Source: ZC4RG35 sp964388105 (GTDB lineage Bacteria; Actinomycetota; Acidimicrobiia; Spongiisociales; ZC4RG35). Taken from it: a stretch of DNA of 18,839 nt. Of this stretch, positions 7,538 through 14,228 are shown piece after piece (the stretch's first letter is position 1; each line of letters starts with the position of its first letter). Below the pieces are notes generated by a model that was given only the letters and a program-made list of their open reading frames with translations, ran no database searches and had not been told where the DNA came from. The stretch lies in the NCBI GenBank assembly GCA_964388105.1, contig CAYLYQ010000038.1, positions 1 through 18,839 of the forward strand, written 5' to 3'. The translations under genes were made by a program, and so were the position numbers.

Positions 7538-8599
7538 CTACTCGCTCGACGCGAGAGCCCTGGCCTGCTCGTCGGCCGCCAGTGCCTCGACGAACTCGTC
7601 GAGATCGCCCTCCAACACCTGGTCGAGCCGCCGGATCGTGAGACCGACCCGATGGTCGGTCACCCGATTCTCCTTGTAGTTGTAGGTCCGGATCTTCTCG
7701 GAGCGCTCCCCCGTCCCCACCTGCGATCGGCGCTCGCCGGACAGCTCTGCTGCGGCTCTCTCCTGCTCTGCCTGAAGGAGCCTCGACCGCAGGATCCGGA
7801 AGGCCTTCTCCTTGTTCTGCAGCTGCGACTTCTCGTCCTGGACGGACACCACGAGGCCCGTGGGAATGTGGGTGAGGCGCACGGCCGAGTCTGTGGTGTT
7901 GACCGATTGCCCTCCGGGCCCTGTCGACCGATAGACGTCGACGCGCACGTCGTTGGGGTCGATCTCCACGTCCACTTCCTCGGCCTCGGGCAGCACCGCC
8001 ACCGTGGCTGTGGAGGTGTGAATCCGGCCCTGCGACTCGGTCTTCGGCACCCGCTGCACCCGATGGACTCCCCCCTCGTACTTGAAGCGGGACCAGGCAC
8101 CGTTTCCCTTGACCGCCACGACGACGCGGTCGTAGCCGCCCGCCTCGGATGGAGCCGAGTCGAGCGACTCGACCGTGAACCCGTGCTGCTCGGCGTAGCG
8201 CTGGTACATCCGCATCAGGTCGCCCGCCCAAATCGACGCTTCGTCGCCCCCTGCCGCCGATCGGATCTCGACGATGACGTCCTTCTGGTCGTTGGGGTCT
8301 CCCGGGATGATCTTCTGGCGGATCCGCTCTTCGAGCTCCTCCGCCTCGTCGGCCAACGACGCGGCGAGCTTGGCCATGTCGGGATCGTCGGACATGCCCT
8401 TGGCCTCGCTCAGGTCCTGGATGAGCCCTCGCCAGGCGCGGATGTCGGCGACGAGGTCTCGGAGGTCGGCGTGGCGCTTGCCGAGGGACGCGATGCGCTT
8501 GGGGTCGGTCATGGTGGCCGGGTCGACCATCTCGGCCTCGATCTCCTCGAAGGCCTTCTCGATCTCGGCGAGCCGATCGGCGAAGGCGGGGTCGCTCAT
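7538..8599 (-). CDS. prfA: Peptide chain release factor 1
   Basis: Recognises UAA and UAG in the ribosomal A site and triggers peptide release. The 353-residue protein has the coiled N-terminal domain, the RF1 stop-codon tripeptide of the P-x-T type at 185-187 (PKT in RVPKTESQGRIHTS; E. coli has PAT), and the peptidyl-transferase GGQ at 229-231 in STGPGGQSVNTTDSAVR, whose Gln is the PrmC target. The conserved tail NYKENRVTDHRVGLTI is present. ATG 8599 overlaps the stop of the DUF1385 gene (ATGA). The reading frame is open a further 239 codons upstream, but those run antiphase over the DUF1385 gene and are not coding. Confidence 0.97.
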   Translation of the reverse strand: MSDPAFADRLAEIEKAFEEIEAEMVDPATMTDPKRIASLGKRHADLRDLVADIRAWRGLIQDLSEAKGMSDDPDMAKLAASLADEAEELEERIRQKIIPGDPNDQKDVIVEIRSAAGGDEASIWAGDLMRMYQRYAEQHGFTVESLDSAPSEAGGYDRVVVAVKGNGAWSRFKYEGGVHRVQRVPKTESQGRIHTSTATVAVLPEAEEVDVEIDPNDVRVDVYRSTGPGGQSVNTTDSAVRLTHIPTGLVVSVQDEKSQLQNKEKAFRILRSRLLQAEQERAAAELSGERRSQVGTGERSEKIRTYNYKENRVTDHRVGLTIRRLDQVLEGDLDEFVEALAADEQARALASSE

Positions 8600-9579
8600 G
8601 CCGATTCGGCCACGACCGACTGGCGCACCGAGAGCGCCGAGTCGGGCACACCACCACGGCGGACCACGTCCTCCGCCCGTTCGTCGTCGAGCGCCACCAA
8701 CAGCGATGCGATGGCGACCTCGATCTGGTCCTCCGCGGGCCGCGCCGTGGTCAGCTTCTGCAGCCACAGCCCCGGCTTGGCCAGTATGCGGGCGAGTGCG
8801 CCGTCGGGCCGGGTGCCCGAGAAGCGGAGCAACTCGTAGGAGAGGCCGGCGATGACCGGGATGCCGAGGAGGCGGGAGACGACCAGGTAGAAGACCCCGT
8901 CGGGGACACCGAGGAAAGTGAACAGGATGATCGACGCCAGCACGACGATCATCAGGAAGCTGGTGCCACAACGAGGGTGCTCGGGCCGGTACCTGGCCAC
9001 CGAGTCCACACTGAGCGGCTCCCCCGCCTCGTATGCGTGGATCGACATGTGCTCCGCACCGTGGTACTCGAAGACCCTGGAGATCTCCTTCGACCGGCCG
9101 ATGGCCCAGATGTAGCCGATGAACAGGGACAGCCTGCCGAGCCCTTCGATGGTGTTGAACAGGAGGCTCGAGTCGCCGGCAATCCAACCCGCCGCCAGTG
9201 CCGGCGCCACGATGAAGATGCCGGCGAACACCACGATCGCCACCACCATGGTCAGACCTATCTGGGTCGAGGTGAGCTCTTCCTCCTCGTCTTCGGCAGC
9301 CATCTGCGCCGACCACCCCAGGGCCTTGTAGCCCAAGGACAGCGACTCACCGAGCACGACGATGCCCCTGACGAAGGGGATGCGAGCCAATCGGCGGCGC
9401 TCTGATGGCCTGGGGAGGGAGTCACGGCGCGCCACGATCTCGCCGTCGGGCCTGCGCACTGCCACCGACCAGGCGGAAGGTGCGCGCATCATCACGCCCT
9501 CGATTACCGCCTGACCGCCGACCGTGCTGGCCGGATCGATCTGTCCGCCCGTGGGCGGCTCAGTCTGCGTCAGACGCAC
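8596..9579 (-). CDS. DUF1385 (YqhQ-like) family membrane protein
   Basis: Function unknown. The 327-residue protein begins with the family segment VGGQAVIEGVMMRAP, has about four membrane helices (roughly residues 108-130, 145-160 and two near 208-250), and carries the conserved polar motif EYHGAEHMSIHAYE followed by HPRCGTSFL, which together look like a metal or active site (His, Glu, His, Cys). The C-terminal 80 residues are soluble. In many Firmicutes and some Actinobacteria this family sits between rpmE and prfA, as here, so a link to translation or membrane-associated ribosome function is plausible but unproven. The GTG start at 9579 overlaps the end of rpmE by 20 bases, and its stop overlaps prfA by four: tight coupling on both sides. 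Confidence 0.9.
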   Translation of the reverse strand: MRLTQTEPPTGGQIDPASTVGGQAVIEGVMMRAPSAWSVAVRRPDGEIVARRDSLPRPSERRRLARIPFVRGIVVLGESLSLGYKALGWSAQMAAEDEEEELTSTQIGLTMVVAIVVFAGIFIVAPALAAGWIAGDSSLLFNTIEGLGRLSLFIGYIWAIGRSKEISRVFEYHGAEHMSIHAYEAGEPLSVDSVARYRPEHPRCGTSFLMIVVLASIILFTFLGVPDGVFYLVVSRLLGIPVIAGLSYELLRFSGTRPDGALARILAKPGLWLQKLTTARPAEDQIEVAIASLLVALDDERAEDVVRRGGVPDSALSVRQSVVAESA

Positions 9580-9826
9580 CCGCCCCGGTGTCGGCTGACT
9601 CGGACTCGCCGGCCTTGGTGAAGGTGGTCTTGCCGTAGCGCTTTTGGAAACGCTCGACGCGGCCCCCGCTGTCGACGAGCTTCTGCTTGCCGGTGAAGAA
9701 AGGGTGGCATTCGTTGCACAACTCGATGTGCATGTCGCCCGGCTTGGTGCTCCGGGTCTCGAACTTGTTCCCGCAGGAACAGGTGACCGTGGTGGTCTCG
9801 TAGTTGGGGTGGATGTTCGTCCTCAC
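9560..9826 (-). CDS. rpmE: Ribosomal protein bL31, zinc-binding form
   Basis: Small protein of the 50S subunit that helps bridge the two subunits. The 88 residues include the four zinc ligands of the C+ form (Cys16 and Cys18 in CSCGN, Cys37 and Cys40 in CNECHPFFTGKQK), so this is the zinc-replete version, not the zinc-free paralogue. The C-terminal tail (ESESADTGAGASDAD) is an acidic, Ala-rich extension beyond the usual about 70-residue core, a feature also seen in other high-GC organisms. It lies 13 bases after rho, as in Mycobacterium, and its end overlaps the DUF1385 start. Confidence 0.97.
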   Translation of the reverse strand: MRTNIHPNYETTTVTCSCGNKFETRSTKPGDMHIELCNECHPFFTGKQKLVDSGGRVERFQKRYGKTTFTKAGESESADTGAGASDAD

Positions 9827-9839
9827 GTGCGTCTCCGGT

Positions 9840-11288
9840 TCAGCCGCTGCTCTTCGCCACTTCGGCGAGGAACTCGGCGTTTGACTTGGTGGTCTTGAGC
9901 CGGTCGATAAGAAGCTCGAGGGCGGCGCCCGGCTCGAGAGCGAGCAGCACTCTACGCAGCTTCCAGACCTGGTTCAGCTCCGTCTGGTCGAACAGGAGCT
10001 CTTCCTTCCTTGTTCCCGACGACTCGATGTCGACTGCCGGGTAGATCCGCTTGTCGGCCAGCTTCCGGTCGAGACGGAGCTCCATGTTCCCGGTGCCCTT
10101 GAACTCTTCGAAGATGACCTCGTCCATCTTCGACCCCGTCTCCACCAACGCGGTGGCGAGGATGGTGAGTGAACCGCCTTCCTCGATGTTGCGGGCGGCA
10201 CCGAAGAAGCGCTTCGGCGGGTAGAGGGCCTGGGAGTCCACACCACCCGACAGGATTCGGCCGGACGCCGGCGTTGCCAGGTTGTGGGCACGGGCGAGAC
10301 GGGTTATGGAGTCGAGGACGATGACCACGTCGGTTCCCATCTCGACGAGCCGCTTGGCCCGCTCGATGGCCAGCTCCGACACCTGGGTGTGCTCCTCGGC
10401 GGGACGGTCGAAGGTCGAGTAGATGACCTCGCCCTTCACCGACCGCTGCATGTCGGTCACCTCTTCGGGACGTTCGTCCACGAGGACGACCATCAAGTAG
10501 CACTCCGGGTTGTTCACCGAGATCGACTGGGCGACCTCCTGCAGCACCGTGGTCTTGCCTGCCTTGGGGGGCGACACGATGAGACCGCGCTGACCCTTGC
10601 CGATCGGCGCGATCAGGTCGATGATCCGCGTCAGGATGTTGCCCGGCTTGCCTTCGACCTCGAGACGCAGTCTCTGGTCGGGGAACAGCGGCGTGAGGCT
10701 CTCGAACTTGGGCCGCCCCATGGCCTCTTCCGGATCCATGCCGTTGACCTTGTCGACGCGGACGACGGCTGCGAACTTCTCCTTCGACCGAGGCGGCCGG
10801 ATCGGGCCGGAGACGATGTCGCCCTTGCGAAGGCGGTACTTCCGGACCTGGTTGGCCGAGACGTACACGTCACGGTCGCCGGCGGTGTAGCCGGTCACCC
10901 GGAGGAAGCCGTAGCCCTCGGGCAGGATGTCGAGCAGTCCCTCCCGGATCTCGAGATCGCCCTCGGGGATCTCGTCTTCGCGGGGCCGACGATCCCGGTC
11001 ACGGCGGTTGCGGTTTCGATCGCGGCGGTAGCCGCCGTCTTGCCGCTGGTCGTCGCGGTCCCCACCGCCCTCGGACGCGGCCGGAGCCTCGCCCTCGGGA
11101 CGCTCGGCTCGCGGCGTGGCACGGGGCAGGTCCACCTCGGGAGCTTCCTCCTCGGTGATCCCACCGGCCTCCATCAACGCCGAGATCAGTCTCGACTTCT
11201 GGAGCCCGTCAGCCTCGACGCCGACTGCTTCGGCGATCTGCTTCAGTTCTTCGATCGACTTGCTCTGTAGTTGAGCTCGTGTGGTCAT
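9840..11288 (-). CDS. rho: Transcription termination factor Rho
   Basis: Hexameric RNA-dependent ATPase that releases RNA polymerase at Rho-dependent terminators. The 482 residues run: Rho N-terminal helical domain (about 1-45, LQSKSIEELKQIAEAVGV), an acidic then Arg/Asp/Gln-rich disordered insert (about 50-106, with RDRNRNRRDRDRRPRED), the cold-shock-like RNA-binding domain (about 108-185, ILPEGYGFLR and DVYVSANQVRKYRLRKGD), and the ATPase domain with Walker A PPKAGKTT at 240-247, DERPEEVTDM at 271-280, and Walker B VVIVLDS at 321-327. Inserts of this kind are typical of actinobacterial Rho and add RNA affinity. ATG 11288 has AAGGA five bases upstream; the 20 codons before it in frame are ignored for that reason. 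Confidence 0.97.
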   Translation of the reverse strand: MTTRAQLQSKSIEELKQIAEAVGVEADGLQKSRLISALMEAGGITEEEAPEVDLPRATPRAERPEGEAPAASEGGGDRDDQRQDGGYRRDRNRNRRDRDRRPREDEIPEGDLEIREGLLDILPEGYGFLRVTGYTAGDRDVYVSANQVRKYRLRKGDIVSGPIRPPRSKEKFAAVVRVDKVNGMDPEEAMGRPKFESLTPLFPDQRLRLEVEGKPGNILTRIIDLIAPIGKGQRGLIVSPPKAGKTTVLQEVAQSISVNNPECYLMVVLVDERPEEVTDMQRSVKGEVIYSTFDRPAEEHTQVSELAIERAKRLVEMGTDVVIVLDSITRLARAHNLATPASGRILSGGVDSQALYPPKRFFGAARNIEEGGSLTILATALVETGSKMDEVIFEEFKGTGNMELRLDRKLADKRIYPAVDIESSGTRKEELLFDQTELNQVWKLRRVLLALEPGAALELLIDRLKTTKSNAEFLAEVAKSSG

Positions 11289-11411
11289 GAGATCCTTCGC
11301 GACTCGTCCCCGTGGGGAGCAATCGGATGGGTACGTCCGCACGCACAAGACACCGGGAAGTGCACGAATGCTGCGGGAGCCGCCACCGGTCGGTTCGCCG
11401 GTGACCCTGTC

Positions 11412-11439
11412 ATCGTAGCCGGGCGTCCGACTTGCGCAA
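11412..11439 (-). promoter_or_regulatory. Promoter candidate for the rho-rpmE-DUF1385-prfA-prmC-tsaC-glyA cluster
   Basis: On the minus strand TTGCGC (11439-11434) and TACGAT (11417-11412) are 16 bases apart, in the 158-base gap between thrC and rho. Transcription would begin near 11405, giving a leader of about 115 bases before the rho start. A long leader fits the feedback control of rho by attenuation known in E. coli, but no such element is proven here. Confidence 0.5.
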
Positions 11440-11446
11440 AGCAGCG

Positions 11447-12652
11447 TCAGCCGAGAAAGCCCAACAGGGCATCCGTCGTGGCATCAATGGTCTGGTGACG
11501 CTCCGGGAGGTCGACCAGACGGGCGAGTGCGGGCGGCATCTCGGGTGCCTTCCCGATGGCCGCTGCCACCACTTCGGAGAACTTGGCGGGATGGGCCGTG
11601 CCCACGATCAGTCGGGGCAGGTGTCCGGGCACCTCGGACGACACCTTCCAGGCCGCTGCGGTGTGGGGATCCATCAGGTAGCCGTGTTCCCGGTGCACCG
11701 AGGCGATGGTCGCCTCGATGGCGGCGTCGTCGGCCCACCCGGCGGCGAAGTCGCTCCAAGCCGAGTCCGGCAGCCTCTCGAAGTTGGATGGCACCTGGAT
11801 GTCCATCGCCGGTGCCACTGTCGGGACGACTTCCGACCGGCGGTCGATCCCGGACGCCAGGAGGTCGGCCAGGTAACGGTTGGCGTTGGTGGCAACCACG
11901 ATCCTCGCGATAGGCGCCCCCATACGGCGTGCCGCCCATGCCGAGTATGCGTTCCCGAAGTTGCCGGTGGGGATGGCGACCTCGAATGGCGCGCCCATCC
12001 GGGCCGCGGCGTGGACGTAGTAGCCGGCCTGGACCGCGATCCGGGCGAAGTTGATCGAGTTGACCGCCAGCAGGTCGGGACGGCGCCCGAAGGCCTCCTT
12101 CACCATCGCCTGGCAGTCGTCGAAGGTGCCGCGCACTGCGAGCACGGTCACATTCGGGTCGTCGACGGTGGTCATCTGCCGCCGCTGCATCTCCCCGATG
12201 CGGTCCTCCGGGAACAGGACGACGATCGGAAGTCGCCCCCGGCAAGCTTCGATCGCGGCTGATCCGGTGTCGCCGCTCGTCGCCACCAGCACCGTCCGTT
12301 CTGGGACGGACCGGGCGAGAAGGCGCGCCACCACGCCCAGTGCGTGATCCTTGAAGCTGAGGGTGGGTCCCCAGAAGAGCTCGAGAACCGAACGATCCCC
12401 TACCTCGACGATGGGCGCGATCTCAGGATGGGAGAACGCCCGTGCCGCCTCGTCCACGAGTGCCTCGGGATCAGCTGACCCGAACAAGCGGAGCGTGGCC
12501 GAGACCGATTCTTGGTAAGACCAATAGCTCCAACCCTCCGGCAGAGCGGGGAACTCGATCGGCGTGTACAGCCCGCCATCGGGAGCCAGACCCTCTACGA
12601 GGGCGGTCTCGAAGTCGACCTCGGCTTCGGAACGAGTGGAGCGATACCTCAC
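11447..12652 (-). CDS. thrC: Threonine synthase (E. coli-type, with N-terminal Thr_synth_N domain)
   Basis: PLP lyase that converts O-phosphohomoserine to threonine and phosphate. The 401-residue protein has the N-terminal domain starting MRYRSTR with DGGLYTP at about 25-31, the PLP Lys101 in FWGPTLSFKDHALG, the phosphate-cradle ATSGDTGSAAIEA from 124, and IPTGNFGNAYSAWAA. This is the longer E. coli-like class, whereas mycobacterial thrC at the same place before rho is the shorter class without the N-terminal domain. No hom or thrB gene is beside it. The start is GTG 12652, eight bases after the mgtC-like stop, without a visible ribosome-binding site. The rho promoter candidate lies just beyond its end. 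Confidence 0.95.
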   Translation of the reverse strand: MRYRSTRSEAEVDFETALVEGLAPDGGLYTPIEFPALPEGWSYWSYQESVSATLRLFGSADPEALVDEAARAFSHPEIAPIVEVGDRSVLELFWGPTLSFKDHALGVVARLLARSVPERTVLVATSGDTGSAAIEACRGRLPIVVLFPEDRIGEMQRRQMTTVDDPNVTVLAVRGTFDDCQAMVKEAFGRRPDLLAVNSINFARIAVQAGYYVHAAARMGAPFEVAIPTGNFGNAYSAWAARRMGAPIARIVVATNANRYLADLLASGIDRRSEVVPTVAPAMDIQVPSNFERLPDSAWSDFAAGWADDAAIEATIASVHREHGYLMDPHTAAAWKVSSEVPGHLPRLIVGTAHPAKFSEVVAAAIGKAPEMPPALARLVDLPERHQTIDATTDALLGFLG

Positions 12653-12661
12653 CGGGCGAGG

Positions 12662-13111
12662 CTAGGAGTCGTCGGCCTCTTCATGGGCGCTCGTCGTCCC
12701 TCCGGGCGTGGGGATGGCTGGGTGTCCCAGCACCGCGATGACGATCACGGTGATGAGCGCGGCGCCCACCGCGAGGATCCACTGGCCGACTCCGACCACG
12801 ACACCGATTCCGGCCGTCACCCAGATGCCCGCGGCGGTCGTGAGGCCCGTGATGGTCTCGCCCGAGCGCATGATCGCCCCGGCGCCCAGGAACCCGATGC
12901 CGGTAGCGACAGCTGCCGTCACCCGAAGGAGGTCGAGCCGGCTTCCGCTGGCGAGCTCCGCGGAGGCCGTGAACAGCGCCGCCCCGAGCGCCACCAACAT
13001 GTGGGTGCGGAGGCCCGCCGGTTTGTCGTGCCGCTGGCGGTCGTAGCCCACCGCACCGCCGAGCAGGGCGGCGACCAGCACTCTGAGCAGCATCTCCAGC
13101 TCGGGATTCAT
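12662..13111 (-). CDS. MgtC/SapB family membrane protein
   Basis: A 149-residue protein with four or five membrane helices carrying the family motifs: GAVGYDRQRHDKPAGLRTHM at about 20-39, ATGIGFLGAGAI at about 70-80, and GLTTAAGIWVTAGIG from about 89. MgtC-like proteins act in Mg2+ limitation and in pathogens inhibit the F-type ATP synthase; most environmental members have unknown roles, so the specific function is not assigned. It lacks the C-terminal soluble domain of full MgtC and ends in a short acidic tail. ATG 13111 is preferred over a start at 13159 because the extra 16 residues are Arg/Gly-rich and non-family. It is probably co-transcribed with thrC. Confidence 0.9.
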   Translation of the reverse strand: MNPELEMLLRVLVAALLGGAVGYDRQRHDKPAGLRTHMLVALGAALFTASAELASGSRLDLLRVTAAVATGIGFLGAGAIMRSGETITGLTTAAGIWVTAGIGVVVGVGQWILAVGAALITVIVIAVLGHPAIPTPGGTTSAHEEADDS

Positions 13112-13120
13112 GACGCCGGA

Positions 13121-13147
13121 ACCGTACCCCAGCCCCGGCCGGCACAA
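13121..13147 (-). promoter_or_regulatory. Possible promoter of the mgtC-like gene and thrC
   Basis: Minus-strand TTGTGC (13147-13142) and TACGGT (13126-13121) are 15 bases apart; the -10 lies nine bases before the ATG at 13111. If used, transcription would start two or three bases before the ATG, giving an essentially leaderless message, which fits the absence of a ribosome-binding site. Spacing is short, so confidence is modest. Confidence 0.35.
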
Positions 13148-13160
13148 CCGCCTGCCCACC

Positions 13161-13166
13161 TAGAAT
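13161..13166 (+). promoter_or_regulatory. Possible -10 element for tRNA-Arg
   Basis: TAGAAT ten bases before the mature tRNA 5' end, matching the -10 consensus at four or more positions. No recognisable -35 is seen 16-18 bases upstream. Confidence 0.35.
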
Positions 13167-13176
13167 GTGGCATTCC

Positions 13177-13248
13177 GCTCCCGTAGCTCAGGGGATAGAG
13201 CACCGGCCTCCGGAGCCGGGTGCGCAGGTTCGAATCCTGCCGGGAGCG
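13177..13248 (+). tRNA. tRNA-Arg (anticodon CCG)
   Basis: A complete cloverleaf can be folded by eye: acceptor GCTCCCG (13177-13183) with CGGGAGC (13241-13247), D-stem GCTC/GAGC (13186-13189, 13198-13201), anticodon stem CCGGC/GCCGG (13203-13207, 13215-13219) with loop CTCCGGA and anticodon CCG at 13210-13212, and T-stem GCAGG/CCTGC around TTCGAAT. The discriminator is G13248; CCA is not encoded. It reads CGG arginine codons, common in this GC-rich genome. Its 3' end is repeated downstream. Confidence 0.97.
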
Positions 13249-13253
13249 CCCTG

Positions 13254-13268
13254 CCGGTGCAGCACCGG
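13254..13268 (+). terminator. GC-rich hairpin just after tRNA-Arg
   Basis: CCGGTGC-A-GCACCGG, a perfect inverted repeat six bases after the tRNA 3' end. No T tract follows. It may be the tRNA terminator or a processing barrier; it also separates the tRNA from the first repeat copy. Confidence 0.4.
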
Positions 13269-13346
13269 GCCTGCCGGGAGCGCCCTCACGACTTGGGAAC
13301 CGGCCCCCCTACCTCCGCCTCCGCTTCGCTCCGACGCAGGGACCTT

Positions 13347-13366
13347 CCCCCATCTGACGATGGGGG
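13347..13366. repeat. Perfect 8-bp hairpin inside the repeat unit
   Basis: CCCCCATC-TGAC-GATGGGGG: eight uninterrupted pairs around a four-base loop, located between the first 55-bp block and the second tRNA-end core. It is strong enough to act as a terminator-like structure in either direction and may have contributed to the assembly break. Confidence 0.7.
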
Positions 13367-13440
13367 ACACATCTGGGAGCGCCCTACGACTTGGGAACCG
13401 GCCCCCCTACCTCCGCCTCCGCTTCGCTCCGACGCAGGGA

Positions 13441-13540
13441 NNNNNNNNNNNNNNNNNNNNNNNNNNNNNNNNNNNNNNNNNNNNNNNNNNNNNNNNNNNN
13501 NNNNNNNNNNNNNNNNNNNNNNNNNNNNNNNNNNNNNNNN
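13441..13540. other. Scaffold gap of exactly 100 Ns
   Basis: A placeholder run of 100 unknown bases. The length is the conventional value for a gap of unknown size. It begins exactly at the end of a repeat copy, so the join was probably made across an unresolved repeat; any frame drawn through it is meaningless. Confidence 0.98.
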
Positions 13541-13563
13541 ATCCCCCTGACGACGCCCGGGTG

Positions 13564-14220
13564 CTACTTGTTCTTCGGCTGCTTGTAGTAGTCGATCCGG
13601 TCGAGCGGCATGACCACCGAGGTGAGCACGTTCTCCAGATGGGAGACGATCCGCTTGAGGAACCGGAAGTACAGGGCTCGCGGCACCGCTTCGCTCCCCG
13701 GCGCCTCCGTCTTCACCAGCGCGTACACGAGCTGGTCGTGGTTGGCGGCAGCCATGTCGAGCCGTGGGATCAGCTGGTGGACCGCCTTCTGGTCTTGGGC
13801 GACGAAAGCCGCCTTCCCGGCCTCGAGCAAGCCTCGAATGGTCTCCGCTTCTTCCCTGAGGCTCTCGGTGTCGGCCATGTCACCGAGATTCACCCCGATC
13901 TTCGTCAGATCCCAGATGTTCTTGCAGTAGTCGCCGATGCGCTCGATGTCCTTGGCCACCGACATGTAGGCGAACAGCAGACCCTGCTCCATCTCGGCGT
14001 GTCGGACTGCCCCGCGCACGAGCAACTCGCGTCGAACCGCTCGCTCGCCGCGGTTGACCTGCTTGTCGATCGCCCACAGCTCGTCGCGTACCGCTTCGGA
14101 GGTCTGAACGCCGAAGAGGGCGTCCGTGGCGAGGTCGTACATCCGGATGCAGTCGGCCAGCATCCCGTCGAGATGGGCCTCGATTTCCCGGTTGTCGGCT
14201 TCTTTGAAGATGGAGAACAC
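13564..14220 (-). CDS. PhoU-like phosphate transport regulator
   Basis: A 218-residue, almost wholly helical protein with two PhoU-type three-helix repeats; acidic and Asp/Glu-His motifs such as EAHLDGML, MSVAKDIERIGDYCKN (the family E/D-x-x-x-D signature) and FRFLKRIVSHLENVL resemble the metal-binding repeats of PhoU. PhoU proteins couple phosphate transport to the Pho regulon and limit uptake. Start GTG 14220 has AGGAG five bases upstream, overlapping the stop codon of the symporter gene, eight bases away. In many bacteria the Na+/phosphate symporter carries this domain as its own C-terminal part; here it is a separate gene. The long frame that continues upstream over the symporter is a shadow. 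Confidence 0.85.
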   Translation of the reverse strand: MFSIFKEADNREIEAHLDGMLADCIRMYDLATDALFGVQTSEAVRDELWAIDKQVNRGERAVRRELLVRGAVRHAEMEQGLLFAYMSVAKDIERIGDYCKNIWDLTKIGVNLGDMADTESLREEAETIRGLLEAGKAAFVAQDQKAVHQLIPRLDMAAANHDQLVYALVKTEAPGSEAVPRALYFRFLKRIVSHLENVLTSVVMPLDRIDYYKQPKNK

Positions 14221-14228
14221 GGTGGCTC

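Larger units (their letters stand above)
13236..13440. repeat. Tandem array made from tRNA-Arg 3'-end copies and ~99-bp units, cut by the assembly gap
   Basis: The 17-base tRNA 3' end plus flank at 13236-13252 recurs exactly at 13270-13286, and its 11-base core GGGAGCGCCCT recurs at 13375-13385. Each downstream copy is followed by the same 55-bp GC-rich block (13288-13342 and 13386-13440, apparently identical), giving a period of 98-99 bp. The block contains the GCTTCGCTCC core also found near 18080. The second unit runs straight into the run of Ns, so the real copy number is unknown. No protein-coding frame is supported here. Together with the Ns this fills the gap between the convergent tRNA and phoU-like genes (13249-13563). 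Confidence 0.85.

Noticed and set aside
6798..8657. Apparent 619-residue protein with PrmC at its end
   Set aside because: The first 370 residues lie out of frame over prfA and are Arg-rich nonsense; PrmC begins at 7529.
7385..8839. 484-codon plus-strand open frame over prfA and prmC
   Set aside because: Antisense shadow of conserved RF1 and PrmC codons; composition is unlike a folded protein and no start signal is present.
13270..13286. Second, degenerate tRNA gene
   Set aside because: Only the T-stem and acceptor 3' end are repeated; no D or anticodon arm is present.
13270..13440. CRISPR array
   Set aside because: Units are long (about 99 bp) and contiguous, with no short repeat/unique spacer alternation and no cas genes nearby.
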